Positions 29,854-41,610 of a stretch of DNA of 64,000 nt are shown here, one piece after another; position 1 is the stretch's first letter; each line of letters opens with the position of its first letter. Source of the stretch: Straminergon stramineum (taxonomy: Eukaryota > Streptophyta > Bryopsida > Hypnales > Calliergonaceae); contig OY987264.1 of the NCBI GenBank assembly GCA_963920665.1, forward strand, positions 29,616,906 to 29,680,905. The letters are read 5' to 3'. The notes below the pieces were generated by a model. The model saw only the letters and a program-made list of their open reading frames with translations, was not told the origin of the DNA and made no database searches. The position numbers and the translations under genes were made by a program.

Positions 29854-32800
29854 ATGCCCGCTAAAAAAATGAGTATAAAGGAAACTACACCTACAACTCC
29901 ACTTGTAGGTAAGCTCAAGCTTTTCCTTTAGAAGTTATGACAATTTGGATTCAAGTTTTCTTTGTCTTGCTCTTTTTAAACTTTTATACAATTTATTGAC
30001 TAATTGTATTGATTCTCTTTTCTACTGAAGGAGGTGAAAATGGAAATGGAATTCCAAATGGGGGTGAAGAACAAAAACCTCCTCCAACATTTGAAGAAAT
30101 GTGGTTCGATGACCCTATTGAGGTACATGCTAAATCTAAAACATTCTACATTCATATAGATGGTGACATTTTTTAATTATAGATTTCAAGGGACATTCTT
30201 TAATGTTATTTGTGCAAATTTCAAAATAGTTTGGAAAGTTGTTAAAAGATATGTAAAATGCTATGTCATTATCACATTTTGTTGAAATTTTAGATTTTAG
30301 AACACCACATTCTACATCCATAAGATTCACTTTGTTTATCTTATTAGATTCAACAAAAAAAAATTTAATAAAAATTGAGTGGTATACTTTACAACAATGC
30401 ATACAAAAATTAATCTAAATTATGAGTTATTGTCTTTCATAATATAATTGCTATTGTTTTATACCCTCTACTTAGATTGTAATTTCATTTTAATTATTTT
30501 ACAATAATGTGAATAAAGCATTAATATACTACTTTGATTTATTTTAGAATTATATAACTTATTCTTTTGAAATTTCCTTGATACAAGTTAAATTGACATT
30601 ACATAGAATTAATAAATGGGTGTAATTTTAAATCACTCCTTTATTTCTTTTTCATATTCAAGCCTTTGAATGTTTATTCTAACTTGTAATTTATTATACA
30701 CTTTGGATTCTATGACTTTAAAAATTAAGGGGTCCTTATTTTGTATTTTTTGTAACCACATACTTACAAATGGTATATTAATTCTCTAGAAGAAATCTGC
30801 ATGTGCCTCAACAAAATCTACATGATGTGTTTGTTGAGACAAATGCGAAATCTTCATTGGAAAACGGAGAAAAATGGAGATTTTGTGATTGCCTCAACAA
30901 ACACGTCATGTAGATTTTGTTGAGACAAGCACAAATTTCTTTTAGTAATATTCTAAGATACTATAAATAAGAAGTCAAGATCAAATGGCACTCATTACAT
31001 GATGTTTTTTTAAGGAAATTTTATCAATATTATCATGAATATTTTTACAGGGTCGGGAAGCACAAAGATTAGCATTGCAGATAAGGAAAAATGTTGTTTT
31101 ACGTGCTGAACCTATGAGAATTTATTTGGTAAGTTGTTTATTTTGTCTCTAATTTATTTCTATATATAAATTGATGGGGCAATGTCCTTTTTTTCGTCAG
31201 TATTAACATTGTGTACATTTAAGATAGGAATAGAAATAATTTAGACAAGGAAAGTAAGATTAATGCATGAAATGATTAGCTTTTATATGTAATGAGTGAT
31301 ACAACAAAATTCAGCTATGAAATTTGGACTTTGAGATAGTGTAGCCTAGTAAAATAAAGTAAATGAAAAGTGTAATCATTTGTTTATAAATTTTTTTGCA
31401 CATTAAAAATAACAATATTACTATCATAGAAAATATTGTAGTAACAATTTTTTCCTACAACAAATGATGATGTCATAAATATATATGTATATGAAATATT
31501 TCAATTTCACCCATATATAAGTTAATTCTGTATTCTGATTATTTTTTATTCAAAATATTCAATTTATACAATATTATTTGCTTCACTGTTTAAATAAGAA
31601 ATTATTTCATAATATTTTAAAATAGAAAAATCATAAAAATTTAAAGGACAATGTTTGAAGAATAAATGAAAGACTTGTAAGAGTATTTGATACTCCCTTT
31701 GTCCCAATTTTGTTGATATATGTCGAGCCAATTCTATCAACTATATTGTAAAAAACATAATTAAGAAAGGTTCCAAATTTCATATCACTAGAATCAATGT
31801 GTTCATTGCAATCTAAACAAAATTAGCCACAAGGAAATATTTTTTTGACCTACTCAAAACAACCTTAAAAAATATGACATTCAAAATGGACAATCATTTT
31901 GGGATGGAGGGAGTACTAACAATCTATGATCATTAAATGTTTTGATGTACATTGATTAATATTAGTTGATGATATTTTTTTGGTCATTGATGCACTCTTT
32001 AAGAAATCTCATTGAAATCATTTTCGAAATAAAAATTTACAAAGTATTAAATCGAGATCAAAAGTCACAAATGCAAGCAAGTTATTGTATACACATTTAA
32101 AAACAACTTTCATCAATACAAACCATAATTTTGAAAATGAACAAATTATCCTCAAAGAACCATTGAGGAATTATGGGTTTCAAAATTATCAAAATAAAAA
32201 GTGTACTTCATTCTTAATAATTTTATCTTGCAAATGCTAAAAGCCTTAAAAGCTTAATGATATTGTCTTCATCATTGAATTTGAATTGTTGCAAAGAAAC
32301 TTATTCCAATAGTCTTCATTTGCATTTGTCTTAGGGGTATTATGCTTCTATTTGTACTTCTATTGTAAATGAAGAAGCTTTCAAGAAATAAAACATTTAA
32401 GTCTTATTGCAAATATTTTAAAAGGTTATTTAGACATTGTTAGCATGGATTTTTTTTATTGGTTTATGCAAAATTGAAAATGTAGTCCAATGCTATTGTA
32501 GATAAATCAATCCATAAGAAAAGCCATTTCCAAGTAGTGTCAAATCTATCATTGTAGATGTAGGTGAATGCATAGCATGGTCATTCACCTTTTTTCCATT
32601 TTTAAAAATATTTTTAAAAATTAGAATTTTCATTCAAATTAGAAAAAAAACTTCACTTCAAGAATTTTATTCATTACTTGAATCAAAATAAATAAATAAT
32701 TTTTTTTCATTTTAATAAATTTGAATTAAAAAGATGGAACTAAGGGTTGGAATAATTCTACTATATATTTCACCAATGTTTGTTCCACTTGTTTCTTGGT

Positions 32801-33464
32801 TGTATAATATCAATGTCTTTTCACCACTTTAATAGTTTGTTGAATCTCCAAAATCTTGCCAACCTCAAAATCAATTATGGTCAAAATATTCAAACTTGAA
32901 AACCTTTTGCATATTTAAAGGGGTGCCTTATGCCTTGATGAATAATGCTAAGCTTTTTTTCCTTAAAGATTAATGGTGTATATTGCCATACAAAACAAAT
33001 AACAAACTAAATGATATTAAATGTAGGAGAGAACCGGCATTGTTCCAATGTTGTTGCAAGGTTTACAACATTTGGCAAAAGCAAGGTAACAATCATCTTC
33101 CTTCTCATGCCATTCATTTAAGAAAAGAATGGATGTTTAAAATATTTGTTTAAAATAGAACTTTTGTTGACAATATGAAACTTTATGATGAAATAACCAA
33201 ATCAAAAATTTTCTAAGAAAGTTTTGTGCTATTTATGTTTCATTTTTAAGAACTAATATAAATGAAATTACTAAAAAAACGTGTCTCAGGCCAAGTGATC
33301 CAGCTGAATGGTTGGCAGCATTTTTGCTTAAAAATAATCCACGTAGGGATATGATAATTACTCCACCAGTTATACATGATCCCAATACTAAATCCAATGC
33401 TAAAATTGAAGTTGCACCCACAACTAAACCTATAATTGATCCCAAAGTTGATCATAAAAAATAA
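29854..33464 (+). CDS. DPY30: Dpy-30 motif protein (DPY30-like)
   Basis: Five exons: 29854-29908, 30031-30122, 31051-31128, 33027-33085, 33290-33464. All introns are GT-AG with consistent phases (1, 0, 0, 2), giving 152 residues. Residues 70-112 form a Dpy-30 motif: PMRIYLE, then IVPMLLQGLQHLAKARP, then DPAEWLAAFLLKNNP. This is the two-helix dimerisation domain that docks on amphipathic helices. The N-terminus is glycine/asparagine-rich (about 19-31). The tail after 112 is charged, with repeated I-x-D-P motifs. In the family this domain is either the DPY30 subunit of COMPASS/SET1 H3K4 methyltransferases or a scaffold of flagellar radial spokes; the sequence does not decide between them. One extra residue (TGIVP where TVVP is typical) sits exactly at the exon 3/4 junction. 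Exons are as A+T-rich as their surroundings. Intron 2 holds a CACTA MITE and intron 3 a Stowaway. The start is the first ATG leading into an open frame with a good donor. Confidence 0.85.
30784..30947. mobile_element. CACTA-type MITE hairpin in DPY30 intron 2
   Basis: A 164-bp hairpin. Left arm CTCTAGAAGAAATCTGCATG and right arm ending CACAAATTTCTTTTAGTA are inverted, decayed versions of CACTAGAAGAAAT ends. CCTCAACAAAATCTACATGA and TCATGTAGATTTTGTTGAG show the deep pairing. Flanks ATT and ATA would be an imperfect 3-bp duplication. Confidence 0.65.
31691..31915. mobile_element. Stowaway-type MITE in DPY30 intron 3
   Basis: 225 bp including TA on both sides. Ends TACTCCCTTTGTCCCAA and TTGGGATGGAGGGAGTA are the diagnostic Stowaway terminal repeats. 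The interior is A+T-rich and non-coding. Confidence 0.85.
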
Positions 33465-34030
33465 CAATAATGATTTAAAAACAAAAGCCTTACGGATGAG
33501 TATTGCGTATGTTCAATTTTCATTTTCTTCCAAGCCAATTATCATTCAATTTGAAGTGTCAAAAAGATGGCAATGGACATTGTGGATGCATAAGGACTTT
33601 TTCGTCTTTGTAAAATGTTGATGGTTTTGTATAGATGTGCATTAAAATTTTAAAATTAATAAAAATTAATCAATCACCTATATTGTTCCTTTAATAAAAA
33701 AAATCATTGTATAATGAAATTGGTAATGTTTTTAATAATAATATGTACCATCATATTTTCATTTCAAATAAATAAAATCATATTTTAATATTATTAGATG
33801 TATGTGGTGTTTATATTCTGCCATGTTGATAACTTCATAGATTTAGCCTATTATACAAAAATTCTAGTGCTAAAAATTAGCAAATTTTAGAACTTAAACT
33901 CTTCTGAATTGATTTGACTAAAATCTATAAAGAATTTTTTTAATTAAATGAAAAAAAAGTTTTTTTTAATTTCATATTTAACATCTCTACTACCATAATA
34001 TAAATTGCAAAATGTTGTAGAAGTTACATA
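33465..34030. other. Downstream flank of the DPY30-like gene
   Basis: Presumed 3' UTR and A+T-rich spacer. AATAAA-like signals at about 33767-33776 could serve polyadenylation. No further exon follows the TAA at 33462-33464. Confidence 0.35.
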
Positions 34031-34221
34031 CACTACAAGAGAAAGGGGTGTTTTAAGTATAATCCTAAACATATAGTCTTGTAAGTAAAGACCTTAAAAG
34101 GATGTTTTCAGTAAAAGTTTTACTAGAAATACATTTCTGTTTAGTAAATTTTTATTAAAAACACCCCTTGAAGGTCATTACTTATAGGACTATACTTAAA
34201 ACACCCCTTTCTCTTGTTGTG
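34031..34221. mobile_element. CACTA-type hairpin MITE (CACTACAAGAG family), copy 1
   Basis: 191 bp. CACTACAAGAGAAAGGGGTG at the left and CACCCCTTTCTCTTGTTGTG at the right, with a perfect 3-bp duplication ATA on both sides. The whole element folds into one long hairpin, with a second GGATGTTTTCAGTAAAA / ACACCCCTTGAAGG block inside each arm. Confidence 0.92.
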
Positions 34222-37200
34222 ATATTATAACTATTTAGATTTTGTCTAAAACCCTCAAGCATTAGGAAGTTTAAGCTTACATATCACAAATTGTTCTTTG
34301 AATCCCTATTACATCCTTTTTTTTAAAGAAATATCTAATAATTCTAGACTTAAACATATAGAAGATCATTTTGTATATGTGTATGTTGATCAATACCATC
34401 CTCACAAAGATGTTGGAATTGTTATTCAGTATGAAGATCCCTATTTTTGTATCACATTGAGACATTGAAAAAAATAAGAAGTAAAGTTTTAAATATCCTT
34501 GTTAATATCAATATTCTAAGTTAACACATAACATGTAACATTTTTTATTGAGTAATTGAATAAAGATTATAGCATAAATTGAAAAATAAATAATAAACAT
34601 ACACAATAGAACATGAACCTCAAAAACAAAATGAAAAGAAAAAGTATATTTCATGTTGAACATTAAAATTCTCTAGTGTGCCTATAGGTGACTAGCAGGT
34701 TTAATAGAAAATAATTCTAAAAAGTCATCTTGATTTTTTGGGAAAATTCTTGGTTACATCTTTTAAAGTCAAGTAGAATTCAAGTCACTTAATGTCAAAA
34801 TTTAATTGTTTAGATTTAATTAAGTTTCACTTATACCATGAAGTATCAAGATATTCTGTATGGAGATATGGAATGCCAACCTCTTTGATTTGTTATGAGA
34901 AAGTGTGTTGGAGAAATCCTTCTTATAGATATAGAATATTTAAAGCAAATTGGGAGCTTGACCGCTCCAAGAAAAAATAAAACTAGTTAATTATGTTCAC
35001 AACCAAATTTCATACCTCACTTCAGCATTGTAAATCAACTTTTTTCAAATTGAGGTCAACTAAAAAATTGTGATAAATTAAGTTAACTTTCACCCCCAAA
35101 AAAACCATTTGCAATTTGGAGTCTCTAATAGAAAGTTATAGACAAGTGTAGACACAACATATGACAATGTTCTTTCCTAGCCTCCTCTAAAAACTTTGTT
35201 CATAACTTTCTAAATTTGGAGACTTGAAATCACAAATAGATTGTTGTAGGTGAATGTTATTTGTATTGTCCACATTTCACTATGACTAATGAGGTCTAAA
35301 ATGCAACTATGAAAATAATTAGTACATTTGACTTCACTATGATTGAGCCTTTGAACTCTTTCATGTTGTAATTTTATATATCCTACATGGATTGTTGTAC
35401 CTCCTACCTCCCAACTTCTACAACTCACTTGCCTTCTACCCTCCGCTCAAACATTAAGTGGCTTGTGAAGATGTGTGAGATACACATGGACAAAGTAGTG
35501 TGGTGATCACTATATTAATTGAGTTAAGAAAATGTCAAAAATTTAGAATATAAAAAATTAGGTGTTGCCCATTTGAACCTATTTTCATTTTTTATAAATT
35601 TTTGAACAAAACATGTGTTGAACCAACTAGTTACCTATGATATTGCCCCCCCCCCCCCCCCCAACAAAACAAAACAAAACAAAAAGACACTCTAAGTATT
35701 CCTTCAAAAACAAATAAATTTACATGTAGGTGCTCGCATTTAGACCTTAGTTTGCAATTCATATTGGAACTTCTACACAAACTAGAGATGAAGAACATGA
35801 TATGATAATTTGTTGTAGTGTTAAAAACACATAAAAAGTACCAAAAATCCAAAGTCATATGAGCTTTACTAAAATTTTAAAAACTTGTTTTGGGCTTCAA
35901 TTGAACTTCGAAGGTTAAATGTTTCATGAAGCAATAAACCTTTGAAAGTTTATTAAAAATTTGTAGCAAAACACTACAACATGAAGCTACAATCTTTTCT
36001 ACAAACAATTGACACTACCTCACAAGGTGGTTAGGATCAACAAAAAGTATTTCTGAAAAATAGATGCTAAATTTTTTAAGATTTATTTATTTATTAATAA
36101 ACAATATATATGAACAAAAATTTGTCAAGGTTTATTCATTCTTTAGCTTTATTTAACTATTTGGTAGAGATTAATGACCAAGGCCACTAGATATGTAGTT
36201 TAAGACCATGCAAACCTATTGCTCATATTGATCTACATATACAATGCACAAAAAAAACTCCTCTTATTGGAAAAACAACAACCATTAACTTCCAAGACAT
36301 GCTTTAAAATTAATGCAACTACATTTTTGAACAAAGGTTTCTCAATTGAGGCTTCATAAATACTTCACTTTATTTTATTGCTATGAAAACTCAACAAGAT
36401 CAAATTTGACTAGTGTTTTTTTCTTAGTACAAAGTAGTATTTGTATAACACTTGATGCATGATCTTCATCTTGTCGGATACAATATTCCTCCAGAATTAA
36501 TGTATATAAGCTGATGAAGTTTTAGTATTGTGTTAAATGGGTCTAGACTTTATCCAACAAGGCAAAAAGAATTTGACTCCTTTAGTAAAAGATTTTGCAC
36601 AACAAAAAAGTTTAAGAAAAATTACTCACCATATCAAATCAATTACATATACTTGCAGACTTGCCAAATTAAAATTTTTTAGAGGATTTAGCACTATAAT
36701 CTAGCTAACTTGCTCTCGTTTTTTTGCAATATAACTTTTTAACATAGCATTTGATTAGGGGAAAAAATATTACCATAAAGGGTTTAAATGTTTATACCTT
36801 GAGTCAAAATTTCAAAATGATTTATTCAAAATTGATGTTTTAAACATTCACCAAGGTTGCATTTGGTCACTCAATGGCTAAATTATCTTACAACCTACAT
36901 CTATAAGAACCCAAATAATTTACTTTGGCCTCCTTTGATACCCTCTTAAAATCCAAAACTCTAGGCTAATAGGCTTATACTAATCCTAACATTTTTCGTA
37001 ATCTTTCACCAATCAAATCTTGAAAACCACTAATTTTTTTAAGTCGTCAATCTCTAAACATGATTAATCCTCAAGCAAATGACCAATTAAATATAAAGTT
37101 GCAAGAAACCCTAAGACTTCTATCTATTTGCACATTTAAAAAGTATAAACAAACCACTATGTTTCACTTATAAATGACCTACATTATGACAATGTTTATG

Positions 37201-37437
37201 AACTTTTAGACCTATAGTCTAGAAAGATGCTTGCAACAATGAAGCCAAGAACTTTAGTTTAGAAGGAAAATGAGAGAATTAATTTATCCATAAAGTTTTT
37301 CTAAATTAACGTATGTATGTTTGGAAACCATGACACTTGCTGTTTTACATAATTTTTGAAATAAAGTTTAGATTCAAGGGAAAATGAAGTATGTGATGAA
37401 GCATTGCTTTGGTGTTTTGATTTTGTAGTTCAAGTGT
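34222..37437. other. A+T-rich intergenic stretch without a recognised gene
   Basis: Contains a homopolymer of 17 C at 35646-35662 followed by four AAAAC units. An anonymous plus-strand open frame at 34792-34980 (62 codons) has no recognisable motif. Nothing else could be supported. Confidence 0.35.
35646..35684. repeat. C17 homopolymer plus (AAAAC)n
   Basis: Seventeen C residues followed by AACAAAACAAAACAAAACAA. A run this long is exceptional in so A+T-rich a region and could have an uncertain length. Confidence 0.9.
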
Positions 37438-38373
37438 TTAACCTCCAAAGTTCCATGACTATGTTTTCACTGAAAATGCTCCAAAACTGCCATTTTTAGT
37501 ACAAGTACCAATTTTTGAAAAAAAAAAATTTTGACACATGTAACTATAGGATCTTGTAGTATGCTAGCTTGAGAACATATGGTAAAAATTTCAGAAATTT
37601 CCACTCATGGATTGCAAGATATAGGCATTCAAATTCACTGAAATCATTTTTTGGGCCCTACAAAAAATAGGGCAGTTGCACTTTACAAGCTCACTTTTCT
37701 ATTAAAAAATGCACAAAATGGTGGTTCTTCTTTTGATTCTTTTTCCTAGACAAGTTGGCCACATGTCGAAAAAATTCAGATCATTTGGAATTGTACAACA
37801 TATAAGAAAAAAATAGTAAGTGGACAATAGTAGATTATGATTCAAAATACAAAATTGTTAAGAATTTTGTTATGAAAGTGAAAAATGCCATTCCCAATGG
37901 TTGCAATGTTGTAATAAACAGTCTACATCCTATGATTTCATTTTTTTCCAAAAATCTTGAAAATTGAGTAATTTAAAGGACTTTAAAGTTTATTTTACAG
38001 TAGAGAATACATAACTTCCCAAAAGCAAAATATCCTCATAACTTTTGACTCATTGATCAACATGGAATGATTCAAAGCTTTCCATGTAATTGATGTAAAT
38101 ATAACCTTAGAAAACCAATTTCATATTTTTGTTTATGAAAAAAGTGATTTTTTCTAATCTGCCCAAACTGCCCATTTACAAAAAAAATAACATACTAGGC
38201 CATAACTTTTGACTCATATTTCCAAATGTCATGAAATTTAGTGCAAATGAAAGATATTTGTCTTCCCCAACTTCTCTTAAAATTTGGGCCAAAAATATGG
38301 AAATCTCCAATCACATGTACCTGCCCCAAATTGCTATGTAGCCAAAAATGCATGCCAGTCCGTTAGAGGTTAA
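37438..38373. mobile_element. TTAA-flanked piggyBac-like element, family B, copy B3
   Basis: 928 bp between TTAA at 37438-37441 and 38370-38373. Left end CCTCCAAAGTTCCATGAC; right end GCCAGTCCGTTAGAGG. Same orientation as B1. The interior AACATGGAATGATTCAAAGC matches B1 and, reversed, B2 and B4. Confidence 0.75.
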
Positions 38374-39118
38374 TCTTTATCCCAAAGGCTTAAAATTGTT
38401 CCTTTTTCTTTTTCTTTGAACAACTATAGAGGAGTATGTTGCTTCATACTTTTGGACTACTAATTGTTTTTCTATATACACTATTGAATTTGCATTGAAC
38501 TAAGAACAAGTTTTAGGTGTTAGAAAATTCTATAAAATTTATTAAAGCATAATCATAAGTGATTTTCATATATAAAATAGGCCTTTGTTGTTCTTTGCAT
38601 AGCTAGTGATGCCTAACCATGGGTTGAGGGGACCTATTTTGGGGGTGGGAGACCTTGATAATGAAAATTTTCACATGGACATTGGAGCCTAAAAAGCATT
38701 AGATTTCTATTGTTAATTAAAAAAATTGATATTTTTTGGTTATTCATTTAAAGTAACCAAAAATATTAACTTACAATTTAGAAAAATGAATTTTTAGCCA
38801 TAGAGTGCTAATTTTTTTAATTTTAGAATGACACAATAAAAAAAATGCACCATGGTGTTCAACACTATAATTGAAACCTAAGTATAAAGAAATTTTCAAA
38901 AATTTTAAGCATCTACTATATTTGCTATGATTGTTTCACTTTTTCTTTAAAAATTCATCATAATTTCCAAAAAGTTCTCCAAACATGAAATTATTATAAT
39001 TAATAGAAGGCATGTAATCACATCTCCCCAAAATAAATTCAAAAAATCTCCTTCATAGGCTCATGCAAAATGAAGTTTGAAAAAATGAATTATAGGCTTG
39101 GCTTTTGAGGATTTAAAG

Positions 39119-40331
39119 CACTATAAGAAAATTGCGTTTTCGGTGTTGTTTCCAAAGAATGTAACATGTTTTCTAAAACACCCTACGTTGGACACTAAAC
39201 GTCCACAAGAATGTGAATTTGGTTTGATGTTTAGGAAAATGTAAGCAACTAAGTTGGAAAACATGTAGGTGTCATTGTGGACAGACCTGTTCTTAGTGAT
39301 GTTAGAAAAAACATGGTCATGTTTTTTAGTGACGTCCTAAAAAACATAGATTGCCACGTCAGCAAGTAACTCCATTTTGACTTTTGGTAAGTTAGTAAAA
39401 TTACTATAGTCTATGGTAAAACTTTGACCATATGTGAAATTTTTTAGAAAAGGGTAGCCACATGGCATATTTTGTGGAAAAAGAAAAATGGATGGATGTG
39501 CATCATGGATGAAAAGAGTTGGTCTTTATAAACGCGGGGTGGTAGGAAGTGCAACAATTCATATGGGATATGGAAAACAAGAATTGTATTTTGTATAAGA
39601 TGTCTCCGAAAACATCAAGATGTCTAAAATAACATCCAAATGTCTGAAACAACATGTAGATGTCTAAAACAACATCAACATGTATAGTGATCAAGTTCCC
39701 ATATTCTAATTATCCCATATCTTTTGTCTCACCATGGATAGAGAATGGATATAAATATGACCCTTTTACCCTTCATTCTCTCTAACTTTTATAGAAGTAA
39801 TTTGTTCATTTCACCATCATAAAATCTCTTGATGGTAGATGGTAAGTTTTCTATAATTTTTTATTTTTAAAATTTATTTTAAATAATTATTTTTTGTTGA
39901 TCTTGCCTTATGAATAGGGTATGCACCAATTGATGTCTTCCAAAATGTCTAGTTTGACATCTCGAAAAGCAACACCAACATTTTTTAACAACATAAAAGT
40001 TTGCTGACAAGGCATGTCATGTCACTTTTCCCGACACTACGTTAGGTGCCACGTCAAAGATGGGCTGGATGAAAAAAAAAATCCTACATGGCTCTCGTTG
40101 CCCATGTGGCGCTTATATGGCATCCACATGGTGCATTTGGGGAAGCCTGAAAGACCACATTACTTGTGATGTTAGAAAAAATCAAGCTCAAAATGGATGT
40201 TTTTTTCCACGTTTTTGGCTTGTCCATTATAACGAATTTTAGGAGACATCAACATTGATTTTTTTCTTGTCAACTTTGACACCATCACACATTTTTCTAG
40301 ACATCCAAAAATATCCTATTTTCTTATAGTG
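39119..40331. mobile_element. CACTA-type non-autonomous element, 1213 bp
   Basis: Ends CACTATAAGAAAAT and ATTTTCTTATAGTG form a 14-bp inverted repeat, with a perfect 3-bp duplication AAG (39116-39118 and 40332-40334). The interior is less A+T-rich than its surroundings and holds repeated subterminal motifs (ACGTC, AAAACATGG). Four tandem copies of a 20-bp unit like AACATCAAGATGTCTAAAAT lie at 39611-39690. No transposase domain is encoded; it needs an autonomous partner elsewhere. Confidence 0.88.
39611..39690. repeat. 20-bp tandem repeat, four units, inside the CACTA element
   Basis: Units AACATCAAGATGTCTAAAAT, AACATCCAAATGTCTGAAAC, AACATGTAGATGTCTAAAAC and AACATCAACATGTATAGTGA. Each is itself partly palindromic (ACAT...ATGT). 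Confidence 0.85.
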
Positions 40332-41377
40332 AAGGTTCTAGATTTTAACTAATACAAAAGTCTTGGCAACCATGAACTAATTATGCTAGACTTTGGAGGT
40401 GTCTATTGACCAATAGCTTTATATTTGTCAATAACCCCCCTCAATATCCATACTCTATGGTTGCAAAGTGGACCCTTTCAAGTCTCATATTTTTCATATC
40501 CAAATCCTATCCAAATTTGTATGGTTTTTGTTTCAAAAATTAATTAAACCCAAAAGTTCCCATTGGTTCCTTCAAAAAACTTTTTAAATCACTCAAGTTT
40601 TAAATTTCAATTTTTGTGAGAATCAATTTTAGTTATGTGACTTTGAAATTCAGTTATTTTTGTTGTGTCTTCAAAAGTTATTTATCTTCATCTTGACTTC
40701 ATTCCATAGTTCTTTTAGTTGACTTCAAAATGATCTGATGGGTATAAAATATCCCAACGATTACTCCAAAAATTGGCTAAATCAACCTAAAGGTTGTCAT
40801 GAGAATTTTATAGCAATTTGAGCTTTGGGTTTATAACCATGGAGTTTTGATATTCTAATTTTAGAGTGATATATGGTAAGAAATTCCCTTGAAAATTCAA
40901 CACCATGATATTCTATGCTAGATTATAAAATTACACATATTTTATTTTATTTTCTTAAGCATAGATTGCATTTGATATTAATTGTTTCACTTCTATACAA
41001 AAATTCATTTTAATTCCAAATTTAGACAAGTAAATGTAGATTTCTTACAACTAAAAGAGGATATGTAATCACATCTCTAAAAATAAATACCAAAAATCAC
41101 ATTCATAATTACTTTCAAATGAAGTTTGAAACAATGGTATTAGACTTATTCTTTGAAGTTTATAAGTTTGTAGACTATAATTGATGTTGAGTTCAATAGT
41201 GTAGTCAACGTTGGATGTGATATTTGTCAATACAAAGACCTCAAAGATTTGGATGCATCAAAAAACTAGCAACCCTCATTTAAAATTTTTTTTTCCATTC
41301 TTTAGGCCTTTAATTCGTAAATTAATTGAATTCCAAAGTTATCATTGGTTCTCTCAAAATCTTTTGAATTTTGAATT

Positions 41378-41476
41378 CCATTACTTTTGTCTTGGCTTTG
41401 TTCCATTACTTGTGTCTTAGCTTCATTCCACCAGTTTTGTCCTAGATTCATTTCATTAGTTTGGTCATGGCTTCAA
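41378..41476. repeat. 25-bp minisatellite, about four units
   Basis: Successive units of the type CCATTACTTTTGTCTTGGCT followed by TTGTT, with drift. It lies within unit 2 of the larger duplication; unit 1 has only a vague counterpart at 40640-40735. Confidence 0.7.
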
Positions 41477-41610
41477 ATGCACCCTATGGTTGCAAAGTAG
41501 ACCCTATATGTATCAATACAAAAATCCCAAAGATCACTCCAAAAATTGGCTAAACCCATTCCTACCTAAAGGTTATCACTAGAACTAGTGTAATGTACAA
41601 AATTATCTAT

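Larger units (their letters stand above)
38890..41610. repeat. Ancient tandem duplication (about 0.8 kb unit) split by a CACTA insertion
   Basis: Unit 1 is 38890-39118 plus 40335-40830; unit 2 is about 40930-41610. Shared landmarks in the same order are ATTGTTTCACTT, ATGTAATCACATCTC, AAATGAAGTTTGAAA, TATTTGTCAATA, CATTGGTT, and ACTCCAAAAATTGGCTAAA followed by CCTAAAGGTT. The landmark spacing (40541 to 41321, 40752 to 41527) gives a period of about 775-780 bp. The two units are strongly diverged. No protein is encoded. Confidence 0.6.
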
